Positions 47,277-57,314 are shown, counted from the stretch's first letter. The stretch is 64,000 nt of DNA from Kangsaoukella pontilimi (GCF_009830125.1 NZ_WUPT01000002.1:558001-622000), one strand, 5' to 3'. The notes: generated from the sequence alone by a model not told the origin. Numbers and translations are program-made.

Positions 47277-47972
47277 CTAGCGCGTCGTGGCGTGCAGTCG
47301 GTGGTAGAGATGCGTGAAGGCCGCAACACCGATGATCGGTACCATCAGGTTCACGATGGGCACGGTCAGTGGCACCGCCATGAGCGCACCCGCGATCCAG
47401 ATCGTTCCGATATGGCGGCGAAAGGCGGCCTTCGCCTCTGACCTGCCAAGGCGGCGGACTGCGATCATGGCGAAGTATTCCCGGCCCAAAAGAAAGCCGT
47501 TCAGAGCATAGAAAATCACGGGCGCGAAGGGCGCCAGCACGAGGTAGGCCACCAAGGCCACAAGGTTGGCGGCGATCAGGACGCCTAGAAACCCGAGCGA
47601 TTCCCTGATGCCTTCGGCCAAACCCACGCGGGGCGCGGGGCCTAGCGCGGGATAATGCCGGGCCTCGACCGCGTCGGCCACGTCATCCAGAAAGAGACCA
47701 GTGAAGGCCGAGGCGACGGGTACCATCAGGAAGACCGAAAGCAACATCATCAGCACCACAGAGCCCCAGGACAGTAGCTCATCCACGAAGCTGACCTCAC
47801 CGATGAAGGGCAGGGTGAAGCTGTCCGGCAGGAGGAACTGGATCAGCCAGAATACCAGCACGTAAGCGCCGATCAGAAGCGCCAGCGTCAGTCCGACCCC
47901 ACGCATCAGGACCGAGCGGAAACGCGGGTCCGACATCTGCGAGAGGGCGGCAAGTATCGAGTTCAGAATCAC
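47277..47972 (-). CDS. EI24 domain membrane protein (CysZ-like)
   Basis: A 231-residue membrane protein of the EI24 family, which includes the sulfate permease CysZ. Long helices appear in TLALLIGAYVLVFWLIQFLL, VVLMMLLSVFLMVPVASAFTG and LGVLIAANLVALVAYLVL. The family feature FLDDVADAVEARHYP is present. Sulfate transport is possible but not shown. The GTG start overlaps the nitroreductase stop by four bases; a longer frame upstream lies within that gene and is not real. Confidence 0.82.
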   Translation of the reverse strand: MILNSILAALSQMSDPRFRSVLMRGVGLTLALLIGAYVLVFWLIQFLLPDSFTLPFIGEVSFVDELLSWGSVVLMMLLSVFLMVPVASAFTGLFLDDVADAVEARHYPALGPAPRVGLAEGIRESLGFLGVLIAANLVALVAYLVLAPFAPVIFYALNGFLLGREYFAMIAVRRLGRSEAKAAFRRHIGTIWIAGALMAVPLTVPIVNLMVPIIGVAAFTHLYHRLHATTR

Positions 47973-48547
47973 GCTTCGATCCACTCGACGATGCTGTCCA
48001 TGTCGGGGCGGGGCCTTTCGGGTGGGGCCGATGTTTCGGTGCCGATATGGATGAAGCCGGCGATCCACTCGTGCGGCATCAGGCCCAGCTCTTTTTCGCG
48101 CCAGTCGCGGTCGTGGCTGATCCAGCCCGAAAGCCAGTTGGCGCCCCAGCCGGAGGCGAGGGCAGCATTCAGAAGCTGCATCGCAACCGCACCCGCCGAC
48201 AGCGTCTGTTCGATCTCGGGGATCTTATCCGAGGGTTTCGGACTGGCCACCACAGTGACGGCCAGATCGGCATTGGCGAACTGCGCCACCAGCTTCTCGA
48301 TCTTCTCGGGCGCAATGCCGAGTTCTGCGCCACGGGGGCCAACGGTTCCCGACAGGCGGGTCAGCGCGGGCTTCTCTAGGACAAGAAAGCGCCACGGCTC
48401 GAGCTTGCCATGATCGGGCGAGCGGGCGGCGATGGTCAGAAGATCGCTCAACGCCGCGCGATCCGGGACCGGTGCGGTCAGCGTTTTGGCCGGCCGCGAG
48501 CGGCGCGACTTCAGAAAGGCGACCGTGGCGGGGTCATGTCGGGTCAT
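47969..48547 (-). CDS. Nitroreductase family protein
   Basis: A 192-residue FMN-dependent oxidoreductase. LTIAARSPDHGKLEPWRFLVLE contains the FMN-contact pattern of YdjA-type short nitroreductases, and LASGWGANWLSGW the second FMN-binding segment. The physiological substrate is unknown. A GGGAG ribosome site precedes the ATG. It is followed, with overlap, by the EI24 gene. Confidence 0.9.
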   Translation of the reverse strand: MTRHDPATVAFLKSRRSRPAKTLTAPVPDRAALSDLLTIAARSPDHGKLEPWRFLVLEKPALTRLSGTVGPRGAELGIAPEKIEKLVAQFANADLAVTVVASPKPSDKIPEIEQTLSAGAVAMQLLNAALASGWGANWLSGWISHDRDWREKELGLMPHEWIAGFIHIGTETSAPPERPRPDMDSIVEWIEA

Positions 48548-48615
48548 CGGTGTCTCCCTTTCAGGGGGAGGTATGACGGTGCGTCCGGAAATTCCAGCCC
48601 CACCGAGTGTTTCGG

Positions 48616-49722
48616 TCAGAGACCGAGCGCCTCGGCCATCTCGCCGACCAGCCCGTCCACGAAAGCGTCGAAACGCGGGCCGGGTTGCCGTTTGGTCAGT
48701 GTGTCCGCGAAAGGGTCGGGCGCGCGGATGACGCTTTCCGAAAGTTCTTCCAGGACGGCATGGCCGCAGAAGGGGACGTGGACCTCGGAGTAGCCGCCCT
48801 CGTGGACGAGGACCAGCCGCCCGCCGCAGATATCCTCGGCCAGGGCCTTGGTGGAACGGGTCATCCGGCGGAAGGTTTCGGCACTGGCCATCATTCGCGA
48901 CAGAGGGTCGAAAGCAGAAGCGTCGAAGCCGCAGGCCACGACGATCACATCCGGCTCGAAAGCACGAATGGCGGGCAGGGCCAGCCGCTCGACCGCGGCG
49001 CACCAGCCCTTGTGGCCGGTGCCGGGCGGAAGCGGAATGTTGAGGTTCGCGCCTTTTCCCGGACCGTCACCCCTCTGGGAGAAATCGCCGGTGTCGAGCG
49101 GGTAGTTGCGCTCCTGATGGATCGAAACCGTGAGCACCTCGGCCCGATCATAGAAAATGGCCTCGGTCCCGTTCCCGTGGTGGACGTCCCAGTCCAGCAC
49201 AGCGACGCGGTCCGCCTTGCCCGCGGCCAGGGCGGCTTCGACGGAGATGGCGATATTGGCAAGAAGGCAGAAGCCGTTCTGCCAGTCGGGAAGGCAGTGG
49301 TGCCCGGGCGGGCGGGAGAGCGCGTAGGCGTTCAGGTTTTGCCCGTCGAGAACCGAGAAGAGGGCTGCACGCGCAAGCCCCGCCGAGAGTGTCGCGATCT
49401 CATATCCGCCCGGACCGAAGGGCGTGCGGAGCCCAAGTTCGCCGCCGCCTGCGTCTGAGACGGCCTTGAACCGCTCCAGAAAGGTCTGCGGATGCACGCG
49501 GAGCAGGTCTTCCGGGCAGGCCGGTGCGGCAGAGCGTGTATCCAGTACCTCCCACAGGCCTGTCACCTCGAGAAGATTTTTGAGCCGCCGCTTGGTCTCC
49601 GGGCTTTCGGGCAGCCCACCCGCGGCCATCGGCTGGACGAGACCGCCCACCGGCGTCGTCAGCGCATAATTGCCGCCCGAATGCCAGAAACAGCGTTCGT
49701 CCCAGAAAAAGCCGGTGGTCAT
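48616..49722 (-). CDS. Histone deacetylase / acetoin-utilisation family protein
   Basis: A 368-residue zinc amidohydrolase of the arginase-deacetylase superfamily (class II HDAC-like, AcuC/AphA). Conserved elements are SRPPGHHCLPD, LDWDVHHGNGTEAIFYD (zinc Asp and His), GFDASAFDPLSRM and HEGGYSE. In bacteria such proteins deacetylate acetyl-lysine, acetylpolyamines or small molecules; the substrate is not deducible. The start is the ATG with AGGACAG upstream. Repeat copy C lies just before it. Confidence 0.92.
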   Translation of the reverse strand: MTTGFFWDERCFWHSGGNYALTTPVGGLVQPMAAGGLPESPETKRRLKNLLEVTGLWEVLDTRSAAPACPEDLLRVHPQTFLERFKAVSDAGGGELGLRTPFGPGGYEIATLSAGLARAALFSVLDGQNLNAYALSRPPGHHCLPDWQNGFCLLANIAISVEAALAAGKADRVAVLDWDVHHGNGTEAIFYDRAEVLTVSIHQERNYPLDTGDFSQRGDGPGKGANLNIPLPPGTGHKGWCAAVERLALPAIRAFEPDVIVVACGFDASAFDPLSRMMASAETFRRMTRSTKALAEDICGGRLVLVHEGGYSEVHVPFCGHAVLEELSESVIRAPDPFADTLTKRQPGPRFDAFVDGLVGEMAEALGL

Positions 49723-49780
49723 CGATCTGTCCTGGTTCCGAAGCAGGTATTGCGCCGCGCTGACGCGCGTCGCGCTGGGC

Positions 49781-49841
49781 GGGGGCTCTGCCCCCGTCGC
49801 GCGGGCGCGCGACTCCCCCGGAGTATTTTCGCCAAGAAGAA
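49781..49841 (+). repeat. Intergenic two-hairpin repeat, copy C
   Basis: GGGGGC-tct-GCCCCC hairpin (49781-49795), GTCGCGCG...CGCGAC hairpin (49796-49813), then the tail CCCCCGGAGTATTTTCGCC followed by AAGAAGAA. It fills most of the 124-base gap between two minus-strand genes. Confidence 0.8.
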
Positions 49842-49846
49842 CGCTG

Positions 49847-50086
49847 TCATGTCTTGTCCGTGGTCCTGCGGTAGACACCTTCGGGCAGGTTCAGCGCAGC
49901 GGTCAGGTCCGCAAGTTGCGAAAGGGACAGCGTGATCTTGTCTATTCGGTCCGTGCGGGGATCGAGCTGTTCGATCGTCACGCAATCCTCGAAGGCGGTG
50001 ATGGTGACGTCTTCCTGCCGGTGGCTCGACGGTTCGTCCACAAGGGTGACGACCGTGGCGTCGAAATCGTGTTCGATGGTAAACAT
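49847..50086 (-). CDS. Conserved small hypothetical protein
   Basis: A 79-residue acidic protein starting MFTIEHDFDATVVTL and containing QEDVTITAFEDCVTIEQLD and ITLSLSQLADLTAALNLPEGVYR. The pattern of alternating strands followed by a helix suggests a small folded domain. I do not recognise a characterised family, and no signal or membrane segment is present. The start was chosen at the ATG rather than an upstream alternative. It probably lies in the same transcript as the deacetylase-family gene, with repeat copy C between them. Confidence 0.7.
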   Translation of the reverse strand: MFTIEHDFDATVVTLVDEPSSHRQEDVTITAFEDCVTIEQLDPRTDRIDKITLSLSQLADLTAALNLPEGVYRRTTDKT

Positions 50087-50197
50087 GGGTCCGAGCGTGA
50101 CCTGATCGGCGGTGTTTCGCAAGCGGTGGAAAACGCCTTGGCGCCGACATGGCTTTGAGGGAAGACTGTTCTAGGTAATGGTTAAAGGAGATGCCGC

Positions 50198-50908
50198 ATG
50201 ATCCGTACCGGCGCTTTCGTTCTCGGGGTTCTCACACTGGCCGCCTGCGCGCCTGTCGAGCCCAATGTTCCCTCTGGAACCGGCCCGCTGGCGCCGGAAC
50301 CGGTCGCCCGGACAGGGTCGCCGCAGAGCCTTGCCGATTTCCGCGCCGTGGTGGGGCGGGTCGAGCCGGTGGCAGAGGCCGCCTGCCGTCAGATGCAGCC
50401 GCGCGCCAATTGCGATTTCCGGATCGTGCTGGACGACCGCCCGAACCAGCCGCCAAATGCCTACCAGACCTATGATCGCAGCGGTCAGCCGATCATCGCC
50501 TTCACGCCGGCATTGGTCCGCGAGATGCAGAACCGTGACGAGCTTGCCTTTGCGCTGAGCCACGAGGCCGCGCATCACATCGAAGGACATATCGCGCAGA
50601 CGCAGGCCTCGGGCACGACCGGCGCCCTGATCGGGACCGTTCTCGGCTCGATCGTGGGGCTGGACACGGCAGGGGTGGAAACCGCCCAGAATATTGGCGG
50701 AACCATCGGTGCGCGGCGTTACTCCAAGGGATTCGAACTGGAGGCGGATTCGCTCGGGGCGCGGATCGCTCTCCGCGCGGGATACGATCCGGTGCGGGGC
50801 GTGCTGTATTTCCAGCGCGCTCCTGATCCTGGCGACCGCTTCCTCGGAACACATCCGCCCAATGCCGACCGGATCACGGTCGTTCGCCGGACCGTCGCGG
50901 CGAACTGA
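50198..50908 (+). CDS. M48 family metallopeptidase, lipoprotein
   Basis: A 236-residue lipoprotein (lipobox LAAC, cysteine near residue 17) with the M48 zinc site HEAAHH in FALSHEAAHHIEGH and the third-ligand motif FELEADSLGARIA. Related periplasmic proteins (LoiP/YggG, BepA) take part in outer-membrane protein quality control. After ~130 residues a glycine-rich segment (GTVLGSIVGLDTAGVETA) could insert into a membrane. AAAGGAG precedes the ATG. Confidence 0.9.
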   Translation: MIRTGAFVLGVLTLAACAPVEPNVPSGTGPLAPEPVARTGSPQSLADFRAVVGRVEPVAEAACRQMQPRANCDFRIVLDDRPNQPPNAYQTYDRSGQPIIAFTPALVREMQNRDELAFALSHEAAHHIEGHIAQTQASGTTGALIGTVLGSIVGLDTAGVETAQNIGGTIGARRYSKGFELEADSLGARIALRAGYDPVRGVLYFQRAPDPGDRFLGTHPPNADRITVVRRTVAAN

Positions 50909-50915
50909 GCCGGTT

Positions 50916-50929
50916 TTGACCCAGATCAG
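50916..50929. promoter_or_regulatory. Possible FnrL-type box, TTGAC-N4-ATCAG
   Basis: TTGACCCAGATCAG resembles the Fnr consensus TTGAT-N4-ATCAA with two mismatches. Its centre lies about 30 bases upstream of a GCTAGA -10-like hexamer (50950-50955), the spacing of an activator-dependent promoter for the DUF6455 gene. The evidence is weak to moderate. Confidence 0.4.
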
Positions 50930-50981
50930 CGTACGCAGGCCGGCAGAGTGCTAGACCACCCTCCGACAGAGGAGGAAAGAT

Positions 50982-51245
50982 ATGAGCATTCTGACCAGAC
51001 TGGAGCGCCACGAGCGGCTTTTGGATCGCATGGCCGACCGGAACGGTGCGGACCTCGATCTTGCGTTGCAAAGCGGCGCCATTTCGCCCGGCGAGGTGCG
51101 TGCGGCGGTGCTGGCCTGCACCGGGTGCACTGACCCGGAGGGGTGCGAGGCGCGGCTCGATAGAGGCGAGACGGGGCTGCCCGACTATTGCAGGAATGCC
51201 GACTTGGTCCGCTCAGTTGCCAGGGTGATGGGCGCCGCAGATTGA
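50982..51245 (+). CDS. DUF6455 family protein
   Basis: An 87-residue protein with four cysteines in its C-terminal half (CTGCTDPEGC and DYC), suitable for metal or cluster binding. The N terminus (MSILTRLERHERLLDRMADR) is helical. The family is typical of Rhodobacteraceae, with unknown function. GAGGAGGAAAG is a strong ribosome site. The upstream Fnr-like box would fit oxygen-dependent expression. Confidence 0.8.
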   Translation: MSILTRLERHERLLDRMADRNGADLDLALQSGAISPGEVRAAVLACTGCTDPEGCEARLDRGETGLPDYCRNADLVRSVARVMGAAD

Positions 51246-51276
51246 CCGGATCGTCGCCGGGCGTCATCTAGAGAGC

Positions 51277-51648
51277 ATGAACGCGATACGTGCCTTTTTC
51301 GAGCGCCTTCGGTGGCGGATAATCTGGAGCGCTGCGGGCGTCCGCGATGCCTGGGTTCACCAGCATTCGTTCCGGTCTTGGGTCTGGGCCAACCTTGTCT
51401 CGGGCGGACTGGCGATCTGGTTGCCGCTCGAAGGGGGCGAGCGCGCGCTGATCCTGGCGCTCGGGGTTCTGGTACTGGCCGCAGAAGCCATGAATACGGC
51501 TATCGAATACACCGTCGATTATATCTCGACCGAGCGGCACCCGCTGGCAGGGCGAGCGAAGGACGCGGGAAGCGCGGGTGTCTTCCTGACCGCTATCGCG
51601 GCCGGCGTCGCCTGGGTGGCCATACTGGTGCGGCTGGTCACCGCATAG
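51277..51648 (+). CDS. dgkA: Diacylglycerol kinase (DgkA type)
   Basis: A 123-residue integral-membrane kinase that phosphorylates diacylglycerol to phosphatidate, recycling lipid left from envelope glycan synthesis. The catalytic signature EAMNTAIEYTVDYIS is intact, with RAKDAGSAGVFL after it. Three membrane helices are visible. The length matches E. coli DgkA (122). It follows the DUF6455 gene by 31 bases on the same strand. Confidence 0.94.
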   Translation: MNAIRAFFERLRWRIIWSAAGVRDAWVHQHSFRSWVWANLVSGGLAIWLPLEGGERALILALGVLVLAAEAMNTAIEYTVDYISTERHPLAGRAKDAGSAGVFLTAIAAGVAWVAILVRLVTA

Positions 51649-51703
51649 GGCTTTTCGCGCGTGCCGCGCGGTCCATATCACAGAGATGACCTGTGATTTC
51701 CTC

Positions 51704-52693
51704 ATGACGAGACGGCAGGCGTTGGCGGGTCTTGGCGCCTGTCTTGCGGCGCCTGCGATTGCTGCGACCGACCGGCTGGCTCCGGCTCTTGAGAAGGCGC
51801 GCGGCTTTGGCCGTGTGCGCGGCTTTCTGGTGCTGAAGGAGGGCGAGCGGCTGGCTGCGGAGCGTATGTCGGGACCGGCGCTTGACCGACCGGTCAACAT
51901 AAAGTCCGTGTCGAAAACCATCGTCGCCAGCCTGACGGGCGCGGCCATTGATCGAGGGGTCCTGCCGTCATCCGCGACCACGATCGGCGAGGCGGCGCCT
52001 GCGCTTTTGCCGAGGGGCGCTGACCCGCGCGTGGCCGGGATTACGGTGGAAGACCTCGTAACTCTGCGCGCAGGTCTGGAGCGGACATCGGGCGCGAATT
52101 ACGGGGCCTGGGTGTCGAGCGGCAACTGGGTGGCGGATGCGCTGTCCCGTCCCTTTGTCGCGGACCCGGGCGGCAGGATGCTTTATTCCACGGGCTCGAC
52201 CCATGTTCTGGGTGCCATCCTGGCCGAGGCGTCGGGACGGAGCCTGTTGTCGCTCGCGCGGGACTGGCTGGGCGATCCGTTGGGGATCGAGGTGCCCGCA
52301 TGGACACGCGATCCGCAGGGATATTACCTTGGCGGCAACGAAATGGCGCTGTCCGTCGAAGGCATGGGGCGGTTCGGCGAGATGATCCGGCAAGGTGGTA
52401 TCTGGCAGGGCGAAAGAGTGCTGTCCGAAGAGTGGATCGAACAGTCTTTCGTTCCGAGGACGCGGTCGCCCTGGTCCGGGCTCGCCTATGGATACGGGTG
52501 GTTTCTGGGCCGGGCAGGCGGCGCATCCTATGCGCTTGCGCGTGGCTTCGGCGGACAGGTTATTGCGGTCTCGCCCCAGTTGGGTGTGACGGTGGTCATC
52601 ACGTCGGACCCGACGCAGCCCGCGCGATCGAACGGCTATTTCGGCGAGCTGCAGGATCTGATCGAGCGCGACGTGTTCGGAGCGCTGTCCTGA
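51704..52693 (+). CDS. Serine hydrolase (class C beta-lactamase-like fold), exported
   Basis: A 329-residue protein with a twin-arginine-like signal (MTRRQALAGLGAC, cleavage near residue 20) and the penicillin-binding-like SxxK motif in SVSKTIVAS. LYSTGSTHVLGAILAEASG occupies the second-motif region, and ARGFGGQVIAV lies near the C terminus. Similar proteins hydrolyse esters or D-amino-acid peptides; true beta-lactamase activity is not implied. I chose the second ATG because the signal starts there. Repeat copy D begins at its stop. Confidence 0.85.
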   Translation: MTRRQALAGLGACLAAPAIAATDRLAPALEKARGFGRVRGFLVLKEGERLAAERMSGPALDRPVNIKSVSKTIVASLTGAAIDRGVLPSSATTIGEAAPALLPRGADPRVAGITVEDLVTLRAGLERTSGANYGAWVSSGNWVADALSRPFVADPGGRMLYSTGSTHVLGAILAEASGRSLLSLARDWLGDPLGIEVPAWTRDPQGYYLGGNEMALSVEGMGRFGEMIRQGGIWQGERVLSEEWIEQSFVPRTRSPWSGLAYGYGWFLGRAGGASYALARGFGGQVIAVSPQLGVTVVITSDPTQPARSNGYFGELQDLIERDVFGALS

Positions 52694-52747
52694 GGGCTCT
52701 GCCCCCGCCGCTTCGCGGCTCACCCGGAGTATTTTCGCCAAGAAGAA
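52694..52747 (+). repeat. Intergenic two-hairpin repeat, copy D
   Basis: GGGCTCTGCCCCC partial hairpin, GCCGCTTCGCGGC hairpin (52707-52719), then CACCCGGAGTATTTTCGCC and AAGAAGAA. It starts right at the stop codon of the serine hydrolase gene. Confidence 0.78.
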
Positions 52748-52847
52748 ATGGCTGTGGCGGTTGGGGGCGGGCGCGCATTCACCTTAATGGACGTTAGGGT
52801 TAACCGATGTATGCTGCTTGCGCTGCCGAGCGGTGGGGACAAGCGGC

Positions 52848-54212
52848 TCAGGAGCCGACGGGACGCCCCCAGAGGTCGTATTCGCTGGCCTCGTCCACCT
52901 CGACAGTCAGAACGTCGCCCGGCGCAAGCCCTTCGAAGCCTTCGTCGATGAAGAGATTCCCGTCGATTTCTGGGGCGTCTGCCATAGTGCGGCAGGTGGC
53001 GGCGTCTTCATCGACCTCGTCCACGATGACGGGCAGGCGCCTGCCGACCTTGGCGGCGAGCCTGGCCTCGGAAATGGCCTGAGCCCTGGCCATGAAGCGG
53101 TCCCAGCGGTCCTGTTTGACCTCGGGCGGGACATGGTCTGGCAGCGCGTTCGAACGGGCGCCTTCAACATTCTCATACTGAAAGCACCCGACCCGGTCGA
53201 GCTGCGCCTCGTCCAGCCAGTCGAGAAGGGTCTGGAACTCCTCCTCGGTCTCGCCCGGATAGCCCACGATGAAGGTCGAGCGGAGGGTGATGTCGGGGCA
53301 ATCGCGGCGCCATGCGGCGATCTCGTCCAGCGTGCGGGCGGCGGCGGCAGGCCGCGCCATGCGGCGGAGCGTGTCGGGATGGGCGTGCTGGAACGGAATG
53401 TCGAGATAGGGTGCGATCAGCCCCTCTGCCATCATCGGGACAAGCTCGCGCACATGGGGGTAGGGATAGACGTAATGGAGCCGTACCCAGGCGCCGAGGC
53501 TGCCGAGGTCGCGGGCGAGCGGCAGGATCGGGAACTTGTCCTCGCGATCCTTCCAGTCGGTGCCATATGCCGAGGTGTCCTGACTGATGACCAGAAGCTC
53601 GCGCACACCGCTTTCGACCAGTTTTTCCGCCTCTCGCATGACAGCGCGGTGCGGGCGCGAAGCCAGTTTCCCGCGCATGTCGGGGATGATGCAGAACTTG
53701 CAGGTATGATTACAGCCTTCGGAGATCTTGAGATAGCTGTAGTGGCGCGGAGTGAGTTTCACACCGGCTGTCGGCATCAGGTCGATGAACGGATCGGGCG
53801 CGGGCGGGACGGCGGCGTGAACCGCGTCGAGCACCTGTTCGTATTGATGCGGCCCTGTCACGGCCAGTACCTTGGGATGCGCGCCGGTGATATACTCGGG
53901 CTCTGCGCCAAGGCAGCCGGTGACGATCACGCGCCCGTTCTCATTCAGCGCCTCGCCGATGGCGTCGAGGCTTTCTGCCTTGGCGCTGTCGAGGAAACCG
54001 CAGGTGTTCACGATCACTGCATCGGCCCCGCCGTAGTCGGGGCTGATCGCATAGCCCTCGGCGCGGAGCCGTGTCAGGATGCGCTCGCTGTCGACAAGCG
54101 CCTTGGGACAGCCAAGTGAGACCATGCCGATGGTCGGCTGGCCATCGCGCGGCGTCTCGGTCACGCGGGCGCGGGCAAGGTCGGGGCGCAGGTCGGGCGG
54201 GTTCTGGCTCAT
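52848..54212 (-). CDS. rimO: Ribosomal protein S12 methylthiotransferase
   Basis: A 454-residue radical-SAM enzyme that adds a methylthio group to an aspartate of ribosomal protein S12. The N-terminal cluster domain has [23 protein letters not shown] and a third cysteine in GCLGAEPE. The radical-SAM triad is [10 protein letters not shown]-terminal TRAM domain ends in [15 protein letters not shown]. The length is standard. The start overlaps nothing; a 41-base gap separates it from the GGDEF-EAL gene. Confidence 0.96.
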   Translation of the reverse strand: MSQNPPDLRPDLARARVTETPRDGQPTIGMVSLGCPKALVDSERILTRLRAEGYAISPDYGGADAVIVNTCGFLDSAKAESLDAIGEALNENGRVIVTGCLGAEPEYITGAHPKVLAVTGPHQYEQVLDAVHAAVPPAPDPFIDLMPTAGVKLTPRHYSYLKISEGCNHTCKFCIIPDMRGKLASRPHRAVMREAEKLVESGVRELLVISQDTSAYGTDWKDREDKFPILPLARDLGSLGAWVRLHYVYPYPHVRELVPMMAEGLIAPYLDIPFQHAHPDTLRRMARPAAAARTLDEIAAWRRDCPDITLRSTFIVGYPGETEEEFQTLLDWLDEAQLDRVGCFQYENVEGARSNALPDHVPPEVKQDRWDRFMARAQAISEARLAAKVGRRLPVIVDEVDEDAATCRTMADAPEIDGNLFIDEGFEGLAPGDVLTVEVDEASEYDLWGRPVGS

Positions 54213-54253
54213 AACCGCGCCACATAGCTCCTTGTCCGCGTCGGGGGAAGGGG

Positions 54254-56407
54254 TCAGGCGGCGCGGGTGGTGACCACGCGGGCCACGGGCCAGTTCGTCA
54301 GCATCTGGTCGATGACTGCGGCCTCGACCGGTTTTCCGAAGAGATAGCCCTGAAGCAGATCGGCCCCGGCATTTACGAGGACCTTGCGCTGATGTTCGGA
54401 TTCGACTCCTTCGGCCACGATCTTGAGGCCGAGGTCGTGACCGAGGTCGATCAGCGAGCGGACGATCGATAGGTCGTCCATATCGGTCGTCATGCCCGAG
54501 ACGAAAGACTTGTCGATCTTCATGGCGGTGCAGGGCAGGTTCTTGAGGATGGTGAGGGACGAGCCATCCGTTCCGAAATCGTCCAGTGCAACGAACATGC
54601 CATGCTCGCGGAAACGGGTGAGTTGCTCGGCCAGAACGTCGAGATTGAAGCGGTTCGCGGCCTGTTCGGTGACTTCGATGGCAAGGCTGCGATGGGGCAG
54701 CCCCTTTTTGTCCAGTGTTGAAACGACGTCATCCACGAAGTCGGGGTTCTTGAGATCGGCTTCCGCGATGTTGAGGCCAACGCTGAACTTGTGGCCCTTT
54801 TCGTGCCAACGGGCGAGGTCATCGGTGATGATCTGAAGCATGGCGCGTGTGACCGCGCGGCAGGCTGCCGAATCCCTGAGAGCATTGGAGAACCGTTCCG
54901 GCGTGAGAAGGCCCAGCTTTGGGTGCTTCCATCGGACGAGAGATTCGAAACCTTCGATTTCCAGCGTCCGGGCATTTACCAGAGGCTGATAATAGGGGAC
55001 GATTTGGCTGGTCTGCGCGGCCATCAGGATGCCGTCGATTTCCCAGATGCGGCGTTCGAAGGCGCGCCCGAGGTTGGGATGATAGCGGCCCGTCGCGTTC
55101 CGTCCCTCGCGCTTCACGTTGTAAAGCGCAAGATCCGAGGCCTTCATCAGTTCGAAAAGCGTTTTTCCGTCGCGTGGGTAGAAAGCATAGCCGATGGAGG
55201 TCGTCGCCATCAGCGTGTGGTGGGCCCCATCAAGGTCCATGGTGGCAACCACCGAGGTATCCACGCCTTCGAGGAAGTTCTCACATCCGTTCGCCACCTG
55301 ACCTTCCATGATCAGAACCGCGAATTCGTCGCCGCCCAGACGCGCCGCCAGCGCATTCTCGGGAAACACCCGCCGGATCATTCCGGTCACGGACAAGAGC
55401 ATTTCGTCGCCGGCGGCGTGACCATGCAGATCGTTGATGTCCTTGAACTTATCCAGATCTATCTGAGCCAGGCACAGCCGCTTTCCCTCGCGATGCGCCT
55501 TGGCGATCATGGCTTCGGCCCGGCTGTGGAAGCCGCGGCGGTTCAACAGCCCGGTCAGGCTATCGTGTTCGGCCAGATAGCGGGCCTGTCGTTCGGACAT
55601 CTCCCCGTGGCGATGACTGCGATGCAGGAGCCGCGTCGCCACATAGACGAGAACCGCGGTCAGGCAGGAGGCGCCGACCGCGAGCGACCAGAAGAGAACG
55701 GCGAGGTTCGAGGCGGCCGAAGTCACATCCGTGATGAGGCGGATCATTACACCATGGTCGACGACACCCTGTTCAAGAATGCCATGCGCACCGTGATCTT
55801 CATCCGCGATGTTCGTCGTGGTTGTCGTCGTACTGCCAAGCCAGGTCTTGTTTCCGGCTGCACCCAGCATCTGAAAGACCTCGTGCTCCAGTCCTTCGCC
55901 ATCAACTGAAGGTGTGGGAAGGCTGACGGCCCTGTCGGGGTCGCCCAGCACCAGATCGCCGTGAATTTGATGCGCGAGAAGCCTGTGGAAGGCCTGAAGC
56001 AACAGCTCCAGGTTTTCGCGTTCGACGTCCGCCGAAAGGGTCGCGGCGGGATCGGGCGACAGGAGCGTGATCTTGCAGTCGCAGTCTTTTTTGAGAACGT
56101 CGATCTGCTTGATGCTGCCGGCTGCGAGAGCGGCCTGCAAGGTCATCGCGAAAGTCGAATGCCGGTCGGAGAGACCCTCGAACTGAGCACCGGGCGGTGT
56201 ATCCGCGAGGCACATCTCGAAGCCGTCCATCTGAGCGGCAAAGTAACGGCTCCACCGCTCGCCATTCGTATCGAAGCTGCTGATCAGCATGGACTGCATC
56301 ATCGGCGCAGCCAGGAATGTCTTGATCAGGAGAAAAACACCGATGCCCGAGGCAAGCATAAGCCGCCACGGCATCATGTCCTTGAAATCGGCACTCACTA
56401 CCCGCAT
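54254..56407 (-). CDS. GGDEF-EAL membrane protein (cyclic-di-GMP turnover)
   Basis: A 717-residue protein with an N-terminal helix (about 13-38), a periplasmic sensor region of roughly 200 residues including an unusual run of six threonines, a second helix (about 238-262), a GGDEF domain and an EAL domain. GGDEF is intact ([10 protein letters not shown]). The EAL domain has [19 protein letters not shown] (usual DDFGTG), KIDKSFV and VAEGVE, so both activities may be retained. A GTAA-N7-TTAACC element lies about 75 bases upstream and is a weak CtrA-site match. Confidence 0.9.
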   Translation of the reverse strand: MRVVSADFKDMMPWRLMLASGIGVFLLIKTFLAAPMMQSMLISSFDTNGERWSRYFAAQMDGFEMCLADTPPGAQFEGLSDRHSTFAMTLQAALAAGSIKQIDVLKKDCDCKITLLSPDPAATLSADVERENLELLLQAFHRLLAHQIHGDLVLGDPDRAVSLPTPSVDGEGLEHEVFQMLGAAGNKTWLGSTTTTTTNIADEDHGAHGILEQGVVDHGVMIRLITDVTSAASNLAVLFWSLAVGASCLTAVLVYVATRLLHRSHRHGEMSERQARYLAEHDSLTGLLNRRGFHSRAEAMIAKAHREGKRLCLAQIDLDKFKDINDLHGHAAGDEMLLSVTGMIRRVFPENALAARLGGDEFAVLIMEGQVANGCENFLEGVDTSVVATMDLDGAHHTLMATTSIGYAFYPRDGKTLFELMKASDLALYNVKREGRNATGRYHPNLGRAFERRIWEIDGILMAAQTSQIVPYYQPLVNARTLEIEGFESLVRWKHPKLGLLTPERFSNALRDSAACRAVTRAMLQIITDDLARWHEKGHKFSVGLNIAEADLKNPDFVDDVVSTLDKKGLPHRSLAIEVTEQAANRFNLDVLAEQLTRFREHGMFVALDDFGTDGSSLTILKNLPCTAMKIDKSFVSGMTTDMDDLSIVRSLIDLGHDLGLKIVAEGVESEHQRKVLVNAGADLLQGYLFGKPVEAAVIDQMLTNWPVARVVTTRAA

Positions 56408-56504
56408 TCAGCAGACCACTTGTCCGCCCCCGAGCGTGGGATAGCCGAAAACCTTCGAATTTTCGATTTCAAACCGTTGGCAGGGTTAACGTGCCCTTAC
56501 GCGG

Positions 56505-57053
56505 TCAGCGCCTCCGGTCGCGGCGGTTCGACATTGGCTGGAAGGCCACGCCGACATGCGCCTCACAGTAGGGCTTGCCCTGCTGAACGGCGAGGCCGCA
56601 GAACCAGAAATCATCCGTCGCCGGGTCGCCGATCGGCCATTTGCAGGTCCGCTCGGTCAGTTCCATCAGGCTGATGCGTTTCGCCGATTTCTCGACCTCT
56701 CGGACGGTGGCCAGCGCTTCGGGGCTGATCTCGTTTGCCGAGGGTTGCGGCGGCAGCGGCTGGCCGGCCGGCACGATGGGCTTGCGTGGCTGAACCGTCA
56801 CTTCGACGACCTTCTCTTCGGGCTTCGCGGCGGGCTTGGAGGGGGCCGGTTCGGCGGGTGCTGCACGTGCCGATTTCTTCTCGGGCGCAGGCGCAGGCGC
56901 TGCACCGGCGCGGTTCGAAAGACCCAGACGATGGACCTTGCCGATGACGGCATTGCGGGTCACACCGCCAAGCTCCTTGGCGATCTGGCTGGCCGACTGG
57001 CCCTCGCTCCACATCTTCTTAAGAAGGTCTACCCGCTCGTCCGTCCAAGACAT
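56505..57053 (-). CDS. gcrA: GcrA cell cycle regulator
   Basis: A 182-residue alphaproteobacterial regulator that binds sigma-70 RNA polymerase and CcrM-methylated GANTC promoters. The N-terminal helix-turn-helix is SWTDERVDLLKKMWSEG then TRNAVIGKVHRLGL. A Pro/Ala-rich linker (about 50-115) leads to the C-terminal domain with CKWPIGDP and FCGLAVQQGKPYCEAH. The ATG of MSWTDERV is the canonical start; a much longer upstream frame is not coding. Confidence 0.95.
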   Translation of the reverse strand: MSWTDERVDLLKKMWSEGQSASQIAKELGGVTRNAVIGKVHRLGLSNRAGAAPAPAPEKKSARAAPAEPAPSKPAAKPEEKVVEVTVQPRKPIVPAGQPLPPQPSANEISPEALATVREVEKSAKRISLMELTERTCKWPIGDPATDDFWFCGLAVQQGKPYCEAHVGVAFQPMSNRRDRRR

Positions 57054-57314
57054 ACCCGTCTCCAAGGCGTTTTTCACTGAAGGCCCTATACTAGTCATGC
57101 CCTCCGGCAGGGACAAGGCGATCCCACGGGCATTTCGGCTTGTTTTCGGGGTTCTTTCCGGGGCGCCGTCATTTGGGGCGGGCGATTGGATGCAATCCGG
57201 CAACAATCGCGGCATCGCCCGGTTCGTTGGCCGTGCGGAAACCATCCCGCGCCAAAAAAATGCCGGAATTTTCCTTAACGAACATCGAAGAGCATTTGAT
57301 TTATGAGGTTTCCG

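Noticed and set aside
52786-52806. TTAA-rich stretch tested as a CtrA site
   Set aside because: The tetrads are not seven bases apart, and the stretch lies between the 3' ends of two genes, not upstream of one.
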